This document shows positions 54,534 to 64,000 of a stretch of 64,000 bases of DNA, one piece after another. The notes under the pieces are model-generated. The model was not told the origin of the DNA, searched no databases, and worked only from the letters and a program-made list of their open reading frames with translations. Positions within the stretch are counted from its first letter, which is position 1. Every line of letters begins with the position of its first letter. A program made the translations under genes and the position numbers. Source of the stretch: Pseudomonas entomophila (lineage in GTDB: Bacteria; Pseudomonadota; Gammaproteobacteria; Pseudomonadales; Pseudomonadaceae); NCBI RefSeq assembly GCF_018417595.1, contig NZ_CP070982.1:2257501-2321500 (forward strand). The letters are read 5' to 3'.

Positions 54534-54546
54534 TGGCGGGGCGAAG

Positions 54547-54885
54547 ATGAGTGTTATGGTGTTTGTCCTTGTCGTGGGTTGGAGTTTTATCTCTTCACCT
54601 CTTTTGAATTTGGTGCTTTCGGGAGCTGATCTGACCGAGGGCAAAGAGCTTGTCGGCATTTATTACAACAGCGCATTCGCGGTTTTTTACTACTTCAATG
54701 TATTCCCTGGGGAGTATGGTGGCTTTGGTCCACCTCCTGAAGTCATCTTGGATCATCCCTGGATCGTATGGCTCTCCATCCCGATGATCCTCTTCCACCT
54801 CTGGATGTTCCCTGGTCTGCGCCCCGCCCCTCTTCGCCTACGCCGAAAATGGGACCCCACGTTCAAACGCCACGGTGAACCATAG
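54547..54885 (+). CDS. Putative membrane immunity protein 4
   Basis: 112 aa, more divergent: VMVFVLVVGWSFISSPLLNLVL, YYNSAFAVFYYFNVFPGEYGGFGPPPEVILDHPWIVWLSIPMILFHLWMF, ending in a basic tail. Layout (helix, aromatic helix, HPW-VW helix) matches the other three. It ends 10 bases before the convergent SCO gene; in the ancestral state an immunity gene lay in this place next to the SCO 3' end. Confidence 0.6.
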   Translation: MSVMVFVLVVGWSFISSPLLNLVLSGADLTEGKELVGIYYNSAFAVFYYFNVFPGEYGGFGPPPEVILDHPWIVWLSIPMILFHLWMFPGLRPAPLRLRRKWDPTFKRHGEP

Positions 54886-54895
54886 CCCTACCACC

Positions 54896-55843
54896 TCACT
54901 GCCCCTGCACCCGCACGGTCTCCTCTTCCAGATACGCCAGCAAAGCCGCCACCTCCGTCTCCCCCAACCGCAGGTTGGGCATCGCCAGTTGGTTGTACTG
55001 CCCGTACAGCAGCACCGCCAGCGGATCGCGCTCGGCCAGCATCTGGTCCGGTGCCATCAGCCAGCGTTTCAACCACGCCTGCTCCCGCTGCCGGGTAACG
55101 CCGAGCAGATCGGGCCCGATGCCGCGGGTGGCGCCGGGTTCGGCCTCGCCGACGGTATGGCAGGACGAACAGCGGGTGCGGAACAGCTGCTCGCCCGCAC
55201 TGGGTGGGCGGATCTCGGGGGCCTGGGTGTAGTCGTGTCGCTGGGCGCTGGCGGTCTTCCAGTTGTGCAGGCTGTTGGCCAGGCGGTCGGCGAGGATGTA
55301 CGGGCTTTCGAACGGTGATGCCTTCATCCAGCGCCCGGTGGCCTGGTTACCAATGATCAGGCTGAGGTTGTGGTCGTTGCTGCGGCCGTTCTCCAACCCT
55401 TCGATATACAGGCCGAGGCTGCGACGCAGTTGCTCGATGTCGGCAGCTTCGCCGGTGAGCAGGGTCCAGCCGGGGCCGATGGCGAATTTCTCGGCGTAGC
55501 GTTTCAGGGTGGCAGGGGTGTCGTTGTAGGGGTCGATGCTGATCGAGTAGAAGAAGATGTCCTGGCCGACGCGCTCGCCCAGCAGCTTCTGCACCTGGCG
55601 CAGGCGGGCGGTCTCCACCGGGCAGGCGTCGCCGCAACCGGTGAAGATGAAGTTGATGGCGACCACCTTGCCCTGGATCAGGTCGTCGTAGAAGTGCACT
55701 TGCCGGCCGTCCTGGGTGAGCAGGGGGATGTTGGGGAAGTAGTCGGCGCCCCAGGGGCCGGGGTCGGCGCTGGTGGGGGGGAGGGCGCCGGCGAGGTTGA
55801 GGAGGATCAGCAGGGGGAGCAGCAGGCGCCAGTGCCGAGGCAT
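54896..55843 (-). CDS. SCO1/SenC–cytochrome c fusion protein
   Basis: 315 aa. Signal peptide (RLLLPLLILLNLAGA), then an SCO/thioredoxin-like domain (about 30–190) with the copper-binding CGDAC (CxxxC) in NFIFTGCGDACPVET and a His at DHNLSLIIG. A C-terminal cytochrome c domain follows, with CSSCH and Met ligands at AMPNLRL. Family SCO proteins deliver copper. Lies downstream of the multicopper oxidase gene on the same strand (separated by REPs), suggesting service to that oxidase. Its 3' end is duplicated at 54000–54112. Confidence 0.88.
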   Translation of the reverse strand: MPRHWRLLLPLLILLNLAGALPPTSADPGPWGADYFPNIPLLTQDGRQVHFYDDLIQGKVVAINFIFTGCGDACPVETARLRQVQKLLGERVGQDIFFYSISIDPYNDTPATLKRYAEKFAIGPGWTLLTGEAADIEQLRRSLGLYIEGLENGRSNDHNLSLIIGNQATGRWMKASPFESPYILADRLANSLHNWKTASAQRHDYTQAPEIRPPSAGEQLFRTRCSSCHTVGEAEPGATRGIGPDLLGVTRQREQAWLKRWLMAPDQMLAERDPLAVLLYGQYNQLAMPNLRLGETEVAALLAYLEEETVRVQGQ

Positions 55844-55860
55844 GGTGGTCGTCCTCTGAT

Positions 55861-56042
55861 TGTGGGAGCGGGTTTACCCGCGAATCAGGCAACACAGTGC
55901 ATGGCACCGGCTTTGCCGGTGTTCGCGGGTAAACCCGCTCTCACAGGAAGGCGTGCCAACCTCAAGAACAACGCCGTACCTGCAGGAGCCGGCTTTGCCG
56001 GCGAAGAGGCCCGCTCGGCCAATACCGTTGCTCCCGCAGGTA
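55861..56042. repeat. REP cluster between multicopper oxidase and SCO genes
   Basis: TGTGGGAGCGGGTTTACCCG (55861) with inverted CGGGTAAACCCGCTCTCACA (55926–55945), a different REP subclass with GGGTTTACCC core. Then GCCGGCTTTGCCGGCG (55989–56004) and CGTTGCTCCCGCAGGTA as further partial units. Confidence 0.8.
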
Positions 56043-56054
56043 GGGTGCATCAAT

Positions 56055-59450
<3,396 letters not shown>

Positions 59451-59691
59451 AGCCGTGTGCCCCGTGCTGTGCAGCCTGGCATCTGCTGCCACCGGCGAAG
59501 GTGGCGATGTGCCTTGTTTCAAAGGGGCTGAGCAACGGTTATGCCAAGGTGAAAACGGCTGGAAGGTACATGTTTCAAGATGTTGCAGTGATGCGAAGTA
59601 GAACCGATCCGGTCTGCCCCGCAAACCTGGGGCTGGACACCCACTCCTGGGTGGGGAATGCTGCCCCACGACCACCCCGCCGGGAGCACCC

Positions 59692-60438
59692 ATGGACCCG
59701 CTTTACCTCATCGCCCTCGGGGCCATCGTCGCCGGTTTCGTCCAGGGCCTGTCGGGCTTTGCTTTCGGCATGGTGGCCATGTCGTTCTGGGCCTGGGGCC
59801 TGGAGCCACGAGTGGCGGCGGTGCTGACCGTGTTCGGCAGCCTCACCGGCCAGCTGATCGCCGTGTTCAGTGTGCGCCGGGGCTTCAGTTGGGAGCTGTT
59901 GTGGCCGTTCGTACTCGGTGGCCTGGCAGGGATTCCGCTGGGGGTGTGGGTGCTGCCGCACCTGGACATGCTGTGGTTCAAGGCGGTGTTCGGCACCTTG
60001 CTGGTGGTGTGGTGCCCGTTGATGTTGCTGGCGCCACGCCTGCCCCGGCTGCAGGGCGGGCGCCTGGCCGATGGCGCGGTGGGCATGGTCGGTGGTGTGC
60101 TGGGGGGCATAGGCGGATTCACCGGCACCGTGCCGACCCTGTGGTGCACACTGCGTGGTTTCGAACGCGACACCCAACGCGCGGTGATCCAGAACTTCAA
60201 CCTGTCGATGCTGGCGGTGACCATGCTCACCTACCTGGGCAGCGGGCTGGTGACCACGGCGCTGTTGCCATGGTTCGGCGTGGTGGCGCTGGCGATGGTG
60301 CTGCCGACGGTGCTCGGCACCCGGGTATACCTGGGCATCAGTGAGCTGGCGTTCCGGCGTATCGTGCTGGGGCTGCTGACCTTGTCGGGGGTGGCGATGC
60401 TGGTGGTGGCGGTGCCGGGGTTGCTGGCGCGGGGGTGA
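59692..60438 (+). CDS. TauE/SafE family sulfite/sulfonate-type transporter
   Basis: 248 aa, eight hydrophobic helices. Family features: VAGFVQGLSGFAFGMVAMSFWAWG at the start, GGLAGIPLGVWVLPHLD in the middle and GMVGGVLGGIGGFTGTVPTLW (TauE repeat). Inner-membrane export or uptake of sulfur- or carbon-containing anions; exact substrate unknown. Divergent from mcoA. Confidence 0.85.
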   Translation: MDPLYLIALGAIVAGFVQGLSGFAFGMVAMSFWAWGLEPRVAAVLTVFGSLTGQLIAVFSVRRGFSWELLWPFVLGGLAGIPLGVWVLPHLDMLWFKAVFGTLLVVWCPLMLLAPRLPRLQGGRLADGAVGMVGGVLGGIGGFTGTVPTLWCTLRGFERDTQRAVIQNFNLSMLAVTMLTYLGSGLVTTALLPWFGVVALAMVLPTVLGTRVYLGISELAFRRIVLGLLTLSGVAMLVVAVPGLLARG

Positions 60439-60527
60439 GTGGCCAGCCCTTGCTCCGCACTCTGCTTCTTGGCACCCTTTGCCGGCCTTTGCTGGTCATC
60501 GACACCGTAGAACAAGGAAACACCAAG

Positions 60528-61259
60528 GTGAGCTGGGAAAAAATCGGTAAATCTCTCGTGGGCCTGCTAGTGGTCGCCATCATCGCAGCCGTGCTTTATG
60601 CGGTGCTGCGCAATGGCGATCGCCTCGAGGCGCGCCTGACCTACGCCTACCTCACCTACCCGGGCCAGTTCAGCGAACGCATCAGCCAGACCAACGAACT
60701 GCTCAAGTACGAGCGCTTGCATGCGCGTATCAGCGAGATTGGCGACGGTGCACTGAGCCATCCGCAGATCGAGCGCCTGGTCGAGCTGACCCAAGCGCCG
60801 TATTTGCAGCTGTTCGCCAAGCCGTTCGAGGCTGGCCTGGTGGACCACCGCACCGGGCTGCTCATCGAGCTGGTCAACCACCGCAAGGAACCGGTCAAGG
60901 CCGTGAAGATCCGTCTGCCGGCCAAGGGGTTGGTGCAGGTTCGCGACGATGCCGGCAACGACAGACTGATCCCGGCACCGACCGGTATCGTCGAGATCCC
61001 CGCCATCGATGCGGCAGGCGAGAGCAAGGTGTGGGTGTACTTCGATTCGGACTACTCGCAGGTCCGCCACGGCGGGGTCAACATTCGATACGCCGGTGGC
61101 ACGGCCGATATCCAGGTGTACCGCGAGGTGATCGGATTCCCGGCGCTGGTGGCGCGTTACAGCCGGGAATTGATGGCGCTGTTGGTGGTGCTGGTGGCCT
61201 GTGTGCTGGGCCTCGGTTATCACAGCCTTGGGCCGGGCCGCGCCAGAACCTCACAGTGA
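60528..61259 (+). CDS. Membrane-anchored protein of unknown function
   Basis: 243 aa from GTG 60528 (AAGGA and AAGG just upstream). A membrane helix at residues 10–27 (SLVGLLVVAIIAAVLYAVL) and a second at the C-terminus (LMALLVVLVACVLGLGYHSL) enclose a periplasmic domain of about 190 residues with a NHRKEPVKAVKIRLPAKGL beta-sandwich-like stretch. No family recognised. Ends 25 bases before the convergent GNAT stop. Confidence 0.65.
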   Translation: MSWEKIGKSLVGLLVVAIIAAVLYAVLRNGDRLEARLTYAYLTYPGQFSERISQTNELLKYERLHARISEIGDGALSHPQIERLVELTQAPYLQLFAKPFEAGLVDHRTGLLIELVNHRKEPVKAVKIRLPAKGLVQVRDDAGNDRLIPAPTGIVEIPAIDAAGESKVWVYFDSDYSQVRHGGVNIRYAGGTADIQVYREVIGFPALVARYSRELMALLVVLVACVLGLGYHSLGPGRARTSQ

Positions 61260-61284
61260 ACCTTGCCGGCGCCTGCGAGAGCGG

Positions 61285-61854
61285 TCACCGACCGCGTCTG
61301 CGGGAAACCCGTGCCTCGATATTCTTGCGCCCGATCAGCAATGGCGGTTTCTCCACCACCGGCTCGTCGGCCAGCCACTTGTACATCACCAGGCAATCCA
61401 CCAGCCCATGCTTGGCATGGCGATAGGCCTTGGGCAGGCGTCCGACGGTCTCGAAGCCCAGCGCGTGCCACAGCGCCACGGCCACTTCGTTGGTGGCCAC
61501 CACCGAATTGAACTGCAGGGCCAGGAAGCCCTCTTGGCGCGCCAGCTTCTGCGAGTGCTCGCACATCAGCCTGGCCACGCCACGGCCACGCGCCTGCTCG
61601 CAGACCATGTAGCCACAGTTGCCCACGTGCGCGCCGGGGCCGGCGGCATTGGCCTTGAGGAAGTAGGAACCGAGCAGTTCGCCGTCTTCTTCAGCCACCA
61701 GGGTGCGCAGGGGCAGTTCCAGCCACAGCTGTCGGGCCCGGCCGATGTCGAGTTCGGGGTCGAAGGCGTAGGTCTGGCGGGCCTGGACGATGGCCTGGAA
61801 GGTGGGCCAGAAGCGCTCGAAGTCTTCCGGGGTCATGGGGCGAATGTGGATCAT
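61285..61854 (-). CDS. GNAT family N-acetyltransferase
   Basis: 189 aa from ATG 61854. IRPMTPEDFERFWPTF at the start, acetyl-CoA site NCGYMVCEQARGRGVARLMCEHSQKLA (RGRGVA), and LWHALGFETVGRLPKAYRHAKHGLVDCLVMYK, which resembles the GNAT proteins acting on small amines. Substrate unknown. A basic tail RKNIEARVSRRRGR is present. Confidence 0.85.
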   Translation of the reverse strand: MIHIRPMTPEDFERFWPTFQAIVQARQTYAFDPELDIGRARQLWLELPLRTLVAEEDGELLGSYFLKANAAGPGAHVGNCGYMVCEQARGRGVARLMCEHSQKLARQEGFLALQFNSVVATNEVAVALWHALGFETVGRLPKAYRHAKHGLVDCLVMYKWLADEPVVEKPPLLIGRKNIEARVSRRRGR

Positions 61855-61932
61855 GGTGATACCTGCGCGGGCTGGACCGCCCAGTCTGGGTGTCGCGGCG
61901 CCGTCGCGCAAGGGCTCCGACGCCGCGTGGGG

Positions 61933-62277
61933 TCAGGCGCCGGCCTTGCCGACGGCATCCAGCGCCCGTGCCGAGTAGACCAGCGCCGCGCCGGCGTTCA
62001 TCGCCACGGCAACGCCCAAGGCTTCGGCAATCTCTTCGCGGGTGGCGCCGTGCTTGACTGCCTGCTGCGAGTGCACCGCAATGCAGCCATCGCAACGGGT
62101 GGTGACGGCCACGGCCAGGGAGATCAACTCGCGGGTCTTGGCGTCGAGGTGGTTGGTCTTGGTGCCGGCGCCGCTGGCGGTCATGTAGCCCGCCACGGTG
62201 TCGGGGGAGAGTTGCTTGAGATCGCCGATGCCGGCCATCAACTGCTTACGGTAGGCGTCCCAGTCCATCATGCTCAT
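61933..62277 (-). CDS. Carboxymuconolactone decarboxylase/AhpD-like protein
   Basis: 114 aa from ATG 62277 (AAGGTG about 6 bases upstream). Contains the AhpD core: LDAKTRELISLAVAVTTRCDGCIAVHSQQAVKHGATREEIAEAL, with CDGCIAVH (CxxC-x3-H), a redox-active disulfide site for alkylhydroperoxidase activity. Likely cytoplasmic redox protein; not the aromatic-degradation enzyme. Confidence 0.88.
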   Translation of the reverse strand: MSMMDWDAYRKQLMAGIGDLKQLSPDTVAGYMTASGAGTKTNHLDAKTRELISLAVAVTTRCDGCIAVHSQQAVKHGATREEIAEALGVAVAMNAGAALVYSARALDAVGKAGA

Positions 62278-62365
62278 CGTCTTCACCTTGTCAGGTTGGC
62301 AACAGGAGCTATCAGGCTAGTCGAAGTTGAGGCGCCTGGGGCTGCGTGGCAGCCCCAACAGGCGA

Positions 62366-63265
62366 TCAGATATAGATGAACACCAGCACCAGCGCCGCGA
62401 CCACCGCCCACTTCTCCAGGTAGTAGCGGGTGCGGTTGCGCTTCTTCATCGCCTTGCCGCGCTCGCGGATCTTGTAGATGCGGGTGAACAGGCGGTTGAT
62501 GCCACCCGTCTTGTCATTGGCGTCGTTGGGCGCGGCGGCGGCGGCCATCACGTTGCGGCTGAACCAGCGGTTGAAGGCGCTCGCCCAACGGTACTTGAGC
62601 GGGCGCTCGACGTCGCAGAACAGGATGATGCGGTTGTGCTCGGTGGTGTTGGCGGCGTAGTGGATATAGGTTTCGTCGAACACCACGGCCTGGCCGTCGC
62701 GCCACGAGTACTTCTCGCCGTCGACGTCGATGTAGCAGCCGTCGTCGTTGGGCGTGTCCAGGCCCAGGTGGTAGCGATACGAGCCGGCATACGGGTCGCG
62801 GTGGCGCACCAGCTTGGCGCCCGGTGGCAGGGTGGCGAACATCGCCGCCTTGACCGAACCGATGCCCTGCAGCAGCTCGGTGGTGCGCGGGCACAGGGTC
62901 ATCGCCGACGGGTGGCTCTCGCCGTACCACTTCAGGTAGAAGCGCTTCCAGCCAGTCTTGAAGAACGAGTTGAAGCCGACATCGTCGTAGTTGTCGGACT
63001 TCTTGATTTCGCCCGCATGCAGCAGTTGCTGCGCCTCTTCGCGGATCTCCTGCCAGTGGTCCTGGAGCGTCTGCAGCTCGGGGAACGCCTCGACTGGCAG
63101 GTAGGGTTTGGCTGGATGTTTGGAGAACAGGTAGAGGAAGCTGTTGACCGGCGCCAGGAAGCTGGAGTGGTCGCCCAGCTGGCGGGTCAGCTTGTGACGA
63201 ACCCGACCGCGCAGGTGAACATAGGCGATCGAGAGGACGAAGATCAGTACGAGTGCAATTTTCAT
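62366..63265 (-). CDS. lpxO: Lipid A 2-hydroxylase (Fe/2-oxoglutarate oxygenase)
   Basis: 299 aa. N-terminal anchor MKIALVLIFVLSIAYVHL and a C-terminal membrane helix (WAVVAALVLVFIYI). The 2-oxoglutarate oxygenase core has HRDPYAGSYRYHLGLDTPNDDGCYIDVDGEKYSWRDGQAVVFDETYIHYAANTTEHNRIILFCDVERPL, with His-x-Asp and distal His iron ligands. Hydroxylates the 2-position of lipid A secondary acyl chains; Pseudomonas has one or two copies. Confidence 0.92.
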   Translation of the reverse strand: MKIALVLIFVLSIAYVHLRGRVRHKLTRQLGDHSSFLAPVNSFLYLFSKHPAKPYLPVEAFPELQTLQDHWQEIREEAQQLLHAGEIKKSDNYDDVGFNSFFKTGWKRFYLKWYGESHPSAMTLCPRTTELLQGIGSVKAAMFATLPPGAKLVRHRDPYAGSYRYHLGLDTPNDDGCYIDVDGEKYSWRDGQAVVFDETYIHYAANTTEHNRIILFCDVERPLKYRWASAFNRWFSRNVMAAAAAPNDANDKTGGINRLFTRIYKIRERGKAMKKRNRTRYYLEKWAVVAALVLVFIYI

Positions 63266-63723
63266 GGACGATTACTTGTCGAAAAATGGCCATGCGCCAT
63301 GGCTAGAGCCCGCCAGCATAAACAATCGTGACTTGGGTTTGTACTTATTGTTACGACAATTCCGGGCGACTTAGGTGTAATGGCCTACGGGTTGCGTAAA
63401 CGATTCAACTGGAGGTGGGTCGTCATTTCGTGCTTGGAGTTGTTTTTCAACGTGGTCGACGGGAAGGTTGCAGCGCCCTCAAGATCGAGCGCCGCCCGCG
63501 CGGCGCATCGCGGATGAATCCGCTCCTACGTTTGTTGCAACGTGCCACACCTGCCATTGGCGCGGGTCGTTGCCATTGCCTCGCCTGACTGTAGGAGCGG
63601 CTTCAGCCGCGATGCGCCATGCACATTTTCATGGATCGGAACCAATCGCTTCCACTGACCTTGAAAAGGTTCGCACTTGAGCTTGTACACTCGATCACCC
63701 CTCTGCGCCCCAAGGAGCTTTAC
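63266..63723. other. Intergenic, 458 bp, containing REP units
   Basis: Between divergent lpxO and the cyclic phosphodiesterase gene. Holds a REP unit at 63483–63530 and another at 63590–63613; the rest shows no gene. The ribosome site AAGGAG at about 63712 belongs to the downstream gene. Confidence 0.5.
63483..63613. repeat. REP units upstream of the ligT/thpR gene
   Basis: GATCGAGCGCCGCCCGCGCG, then GGATGAATCCGCTCCTACG (63483–63530), nearly the same as 8104–8152; GTAGGAGCGGCTTCAGCCGC (63591–63610) is an inverted unit of the other class. Confidence 0.8.
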
Positions 63724-64000
63724 ATGGTTCAGGATGCACGCCTCAGCGGCGCTCCGTTCAAGCGCCTGTTCTTCGCCCTGTCGGTCAGCGATGCCCAGCG
63801 CCGCGCCCTGGCCCAGTGGCGGCGCGAACTGAACCTGCGCAGCGGCAAGCCGGTGCCGGCGGATAACTTCCATGTCACCTTGCTGTTCCTGGGCGTTGTG
63901 GATGCCGATCAGGTGCCGGCGATCTGCGCTGCGGTCGACCTGCTGCAGCGCCCGCAAGCGCCGCTGCGCCTGCTGCTCGACCGCTTGCAGGTCTGGCAAC
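63724..64000 (+). CDS. thpR: RNA 2',3'-cyclic phosphodiesterase (2'-5' RNA ligase family), partial
   Basis: First 92 codons only; the gene runs off the window. AAGGAG about 9 bases upstream of ATG 63724. Starts FKRLFFALSVSDAQRRALAQW and contains the first HxT motif NFHVTLLFLG near residue 49, typical of the 2H phosphoesterase family. Processes 2',3'-cyclic phosphate RNA ends or a related substrate. Confidence 0.88.
   Translation, partial: MVQDARLSGAPFKRLFFALSVSDAQRRALAQWRRELNLRSGKPVPADNFHVTLLFLGVVDADQVPAICAAVDLLQRPQAPLRLLLDRLQVWQ

Overview
The window is high-GC DNA from a fluorescent Pseudomonas, most likely of the P. putida group. The reasons are the pvdQ–lpxH–ppiB–glnS–cysS block, a ureDABCEJFG urease operon, many P. 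putida-type REP hairpins carrying the GTAGGAGC-type end, and proteins that resemble P. putida and P. aeruginosa families from memory. No rRNA, tRNA, CRISPR array or complete insertion sequence was seen.

Layout. 1–6.4 kb: NAD-salvage nicotinamidase divergent from an NrtR-type regulator; a TetR repressor divergent from an SDR/isomerase pair; a cupin-XRE regulator and an MFS exporter. 6.4–9.6 kb: a catalase-like protein and cytochrome b561, divergent from an ECF sigma/anti-sigma pair. Both promoters carry the same GGAATA-N15-CGTC element, so the sigma factor probably drives both. 9.5–12.6 kb: a decayed LysR remnant and an AT-richer gene for an 838-residue beta-helix membrane protein, which looks like an accessory insertion. 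12.7–32.8 kb: mostly core genes: xthA, tamA–tamB, an orphan Mor-like regulator, a PA2384-like regulator, pvdQ with a PvdS-type promoter, lpxH–ppiB, glnS–cysS, a two-component system, ilvE and a glyoxalase.

33–38.7 kb holds the complete urease operon (structural, nickel-delivery and HupE/UreJ genes). At 38.8–39.8 kb are two paralogous tiny secreted peptides that share a Cys-containing C-terminal motif; one is only 44 residues. At 42.2–46 kb is a cell-surface-signalling locus like P. aeruginosa PUMA3 (VreA–VreI–VreR) with a Pho box, next to a truncated Hxc-type type II secretion cluster (only the W, U and P homologues). At 46–49.5 kb an L-amino-acid oxidase/monooxygenase overlaps a ThDP 2-oxoacid decarboxylase, a compact amino-acid-to-aldehyde route. 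metY lies at 50.5–51.8 kb.

The most unusual region is 52.0–54.9 kb: an orphan hcp, overlapped by a DUF4225-type putative pore-forming type VI effector, followed by four small polytopic membrane proteins in a row, at least two clearly paralogous, that look like an expanded immunity array. Between the second and third lies a ~113-bp decayed copy of the 3' end of the neighbouring SCO–cytochrome c gene. It records how the array grew by duplication against that gene. Beyond it are the SCO–cytochrome c fusion and a 1131-residue multicopper oxidase of the McoA/MofA type (candidate Mn(II) oxidase), a TauE/SafE transporter, a GNAT protein, an AhpD-like protein, lpxO and the start of a 2'-5' RNA ligase/cyclic phosphodiesterase gene.
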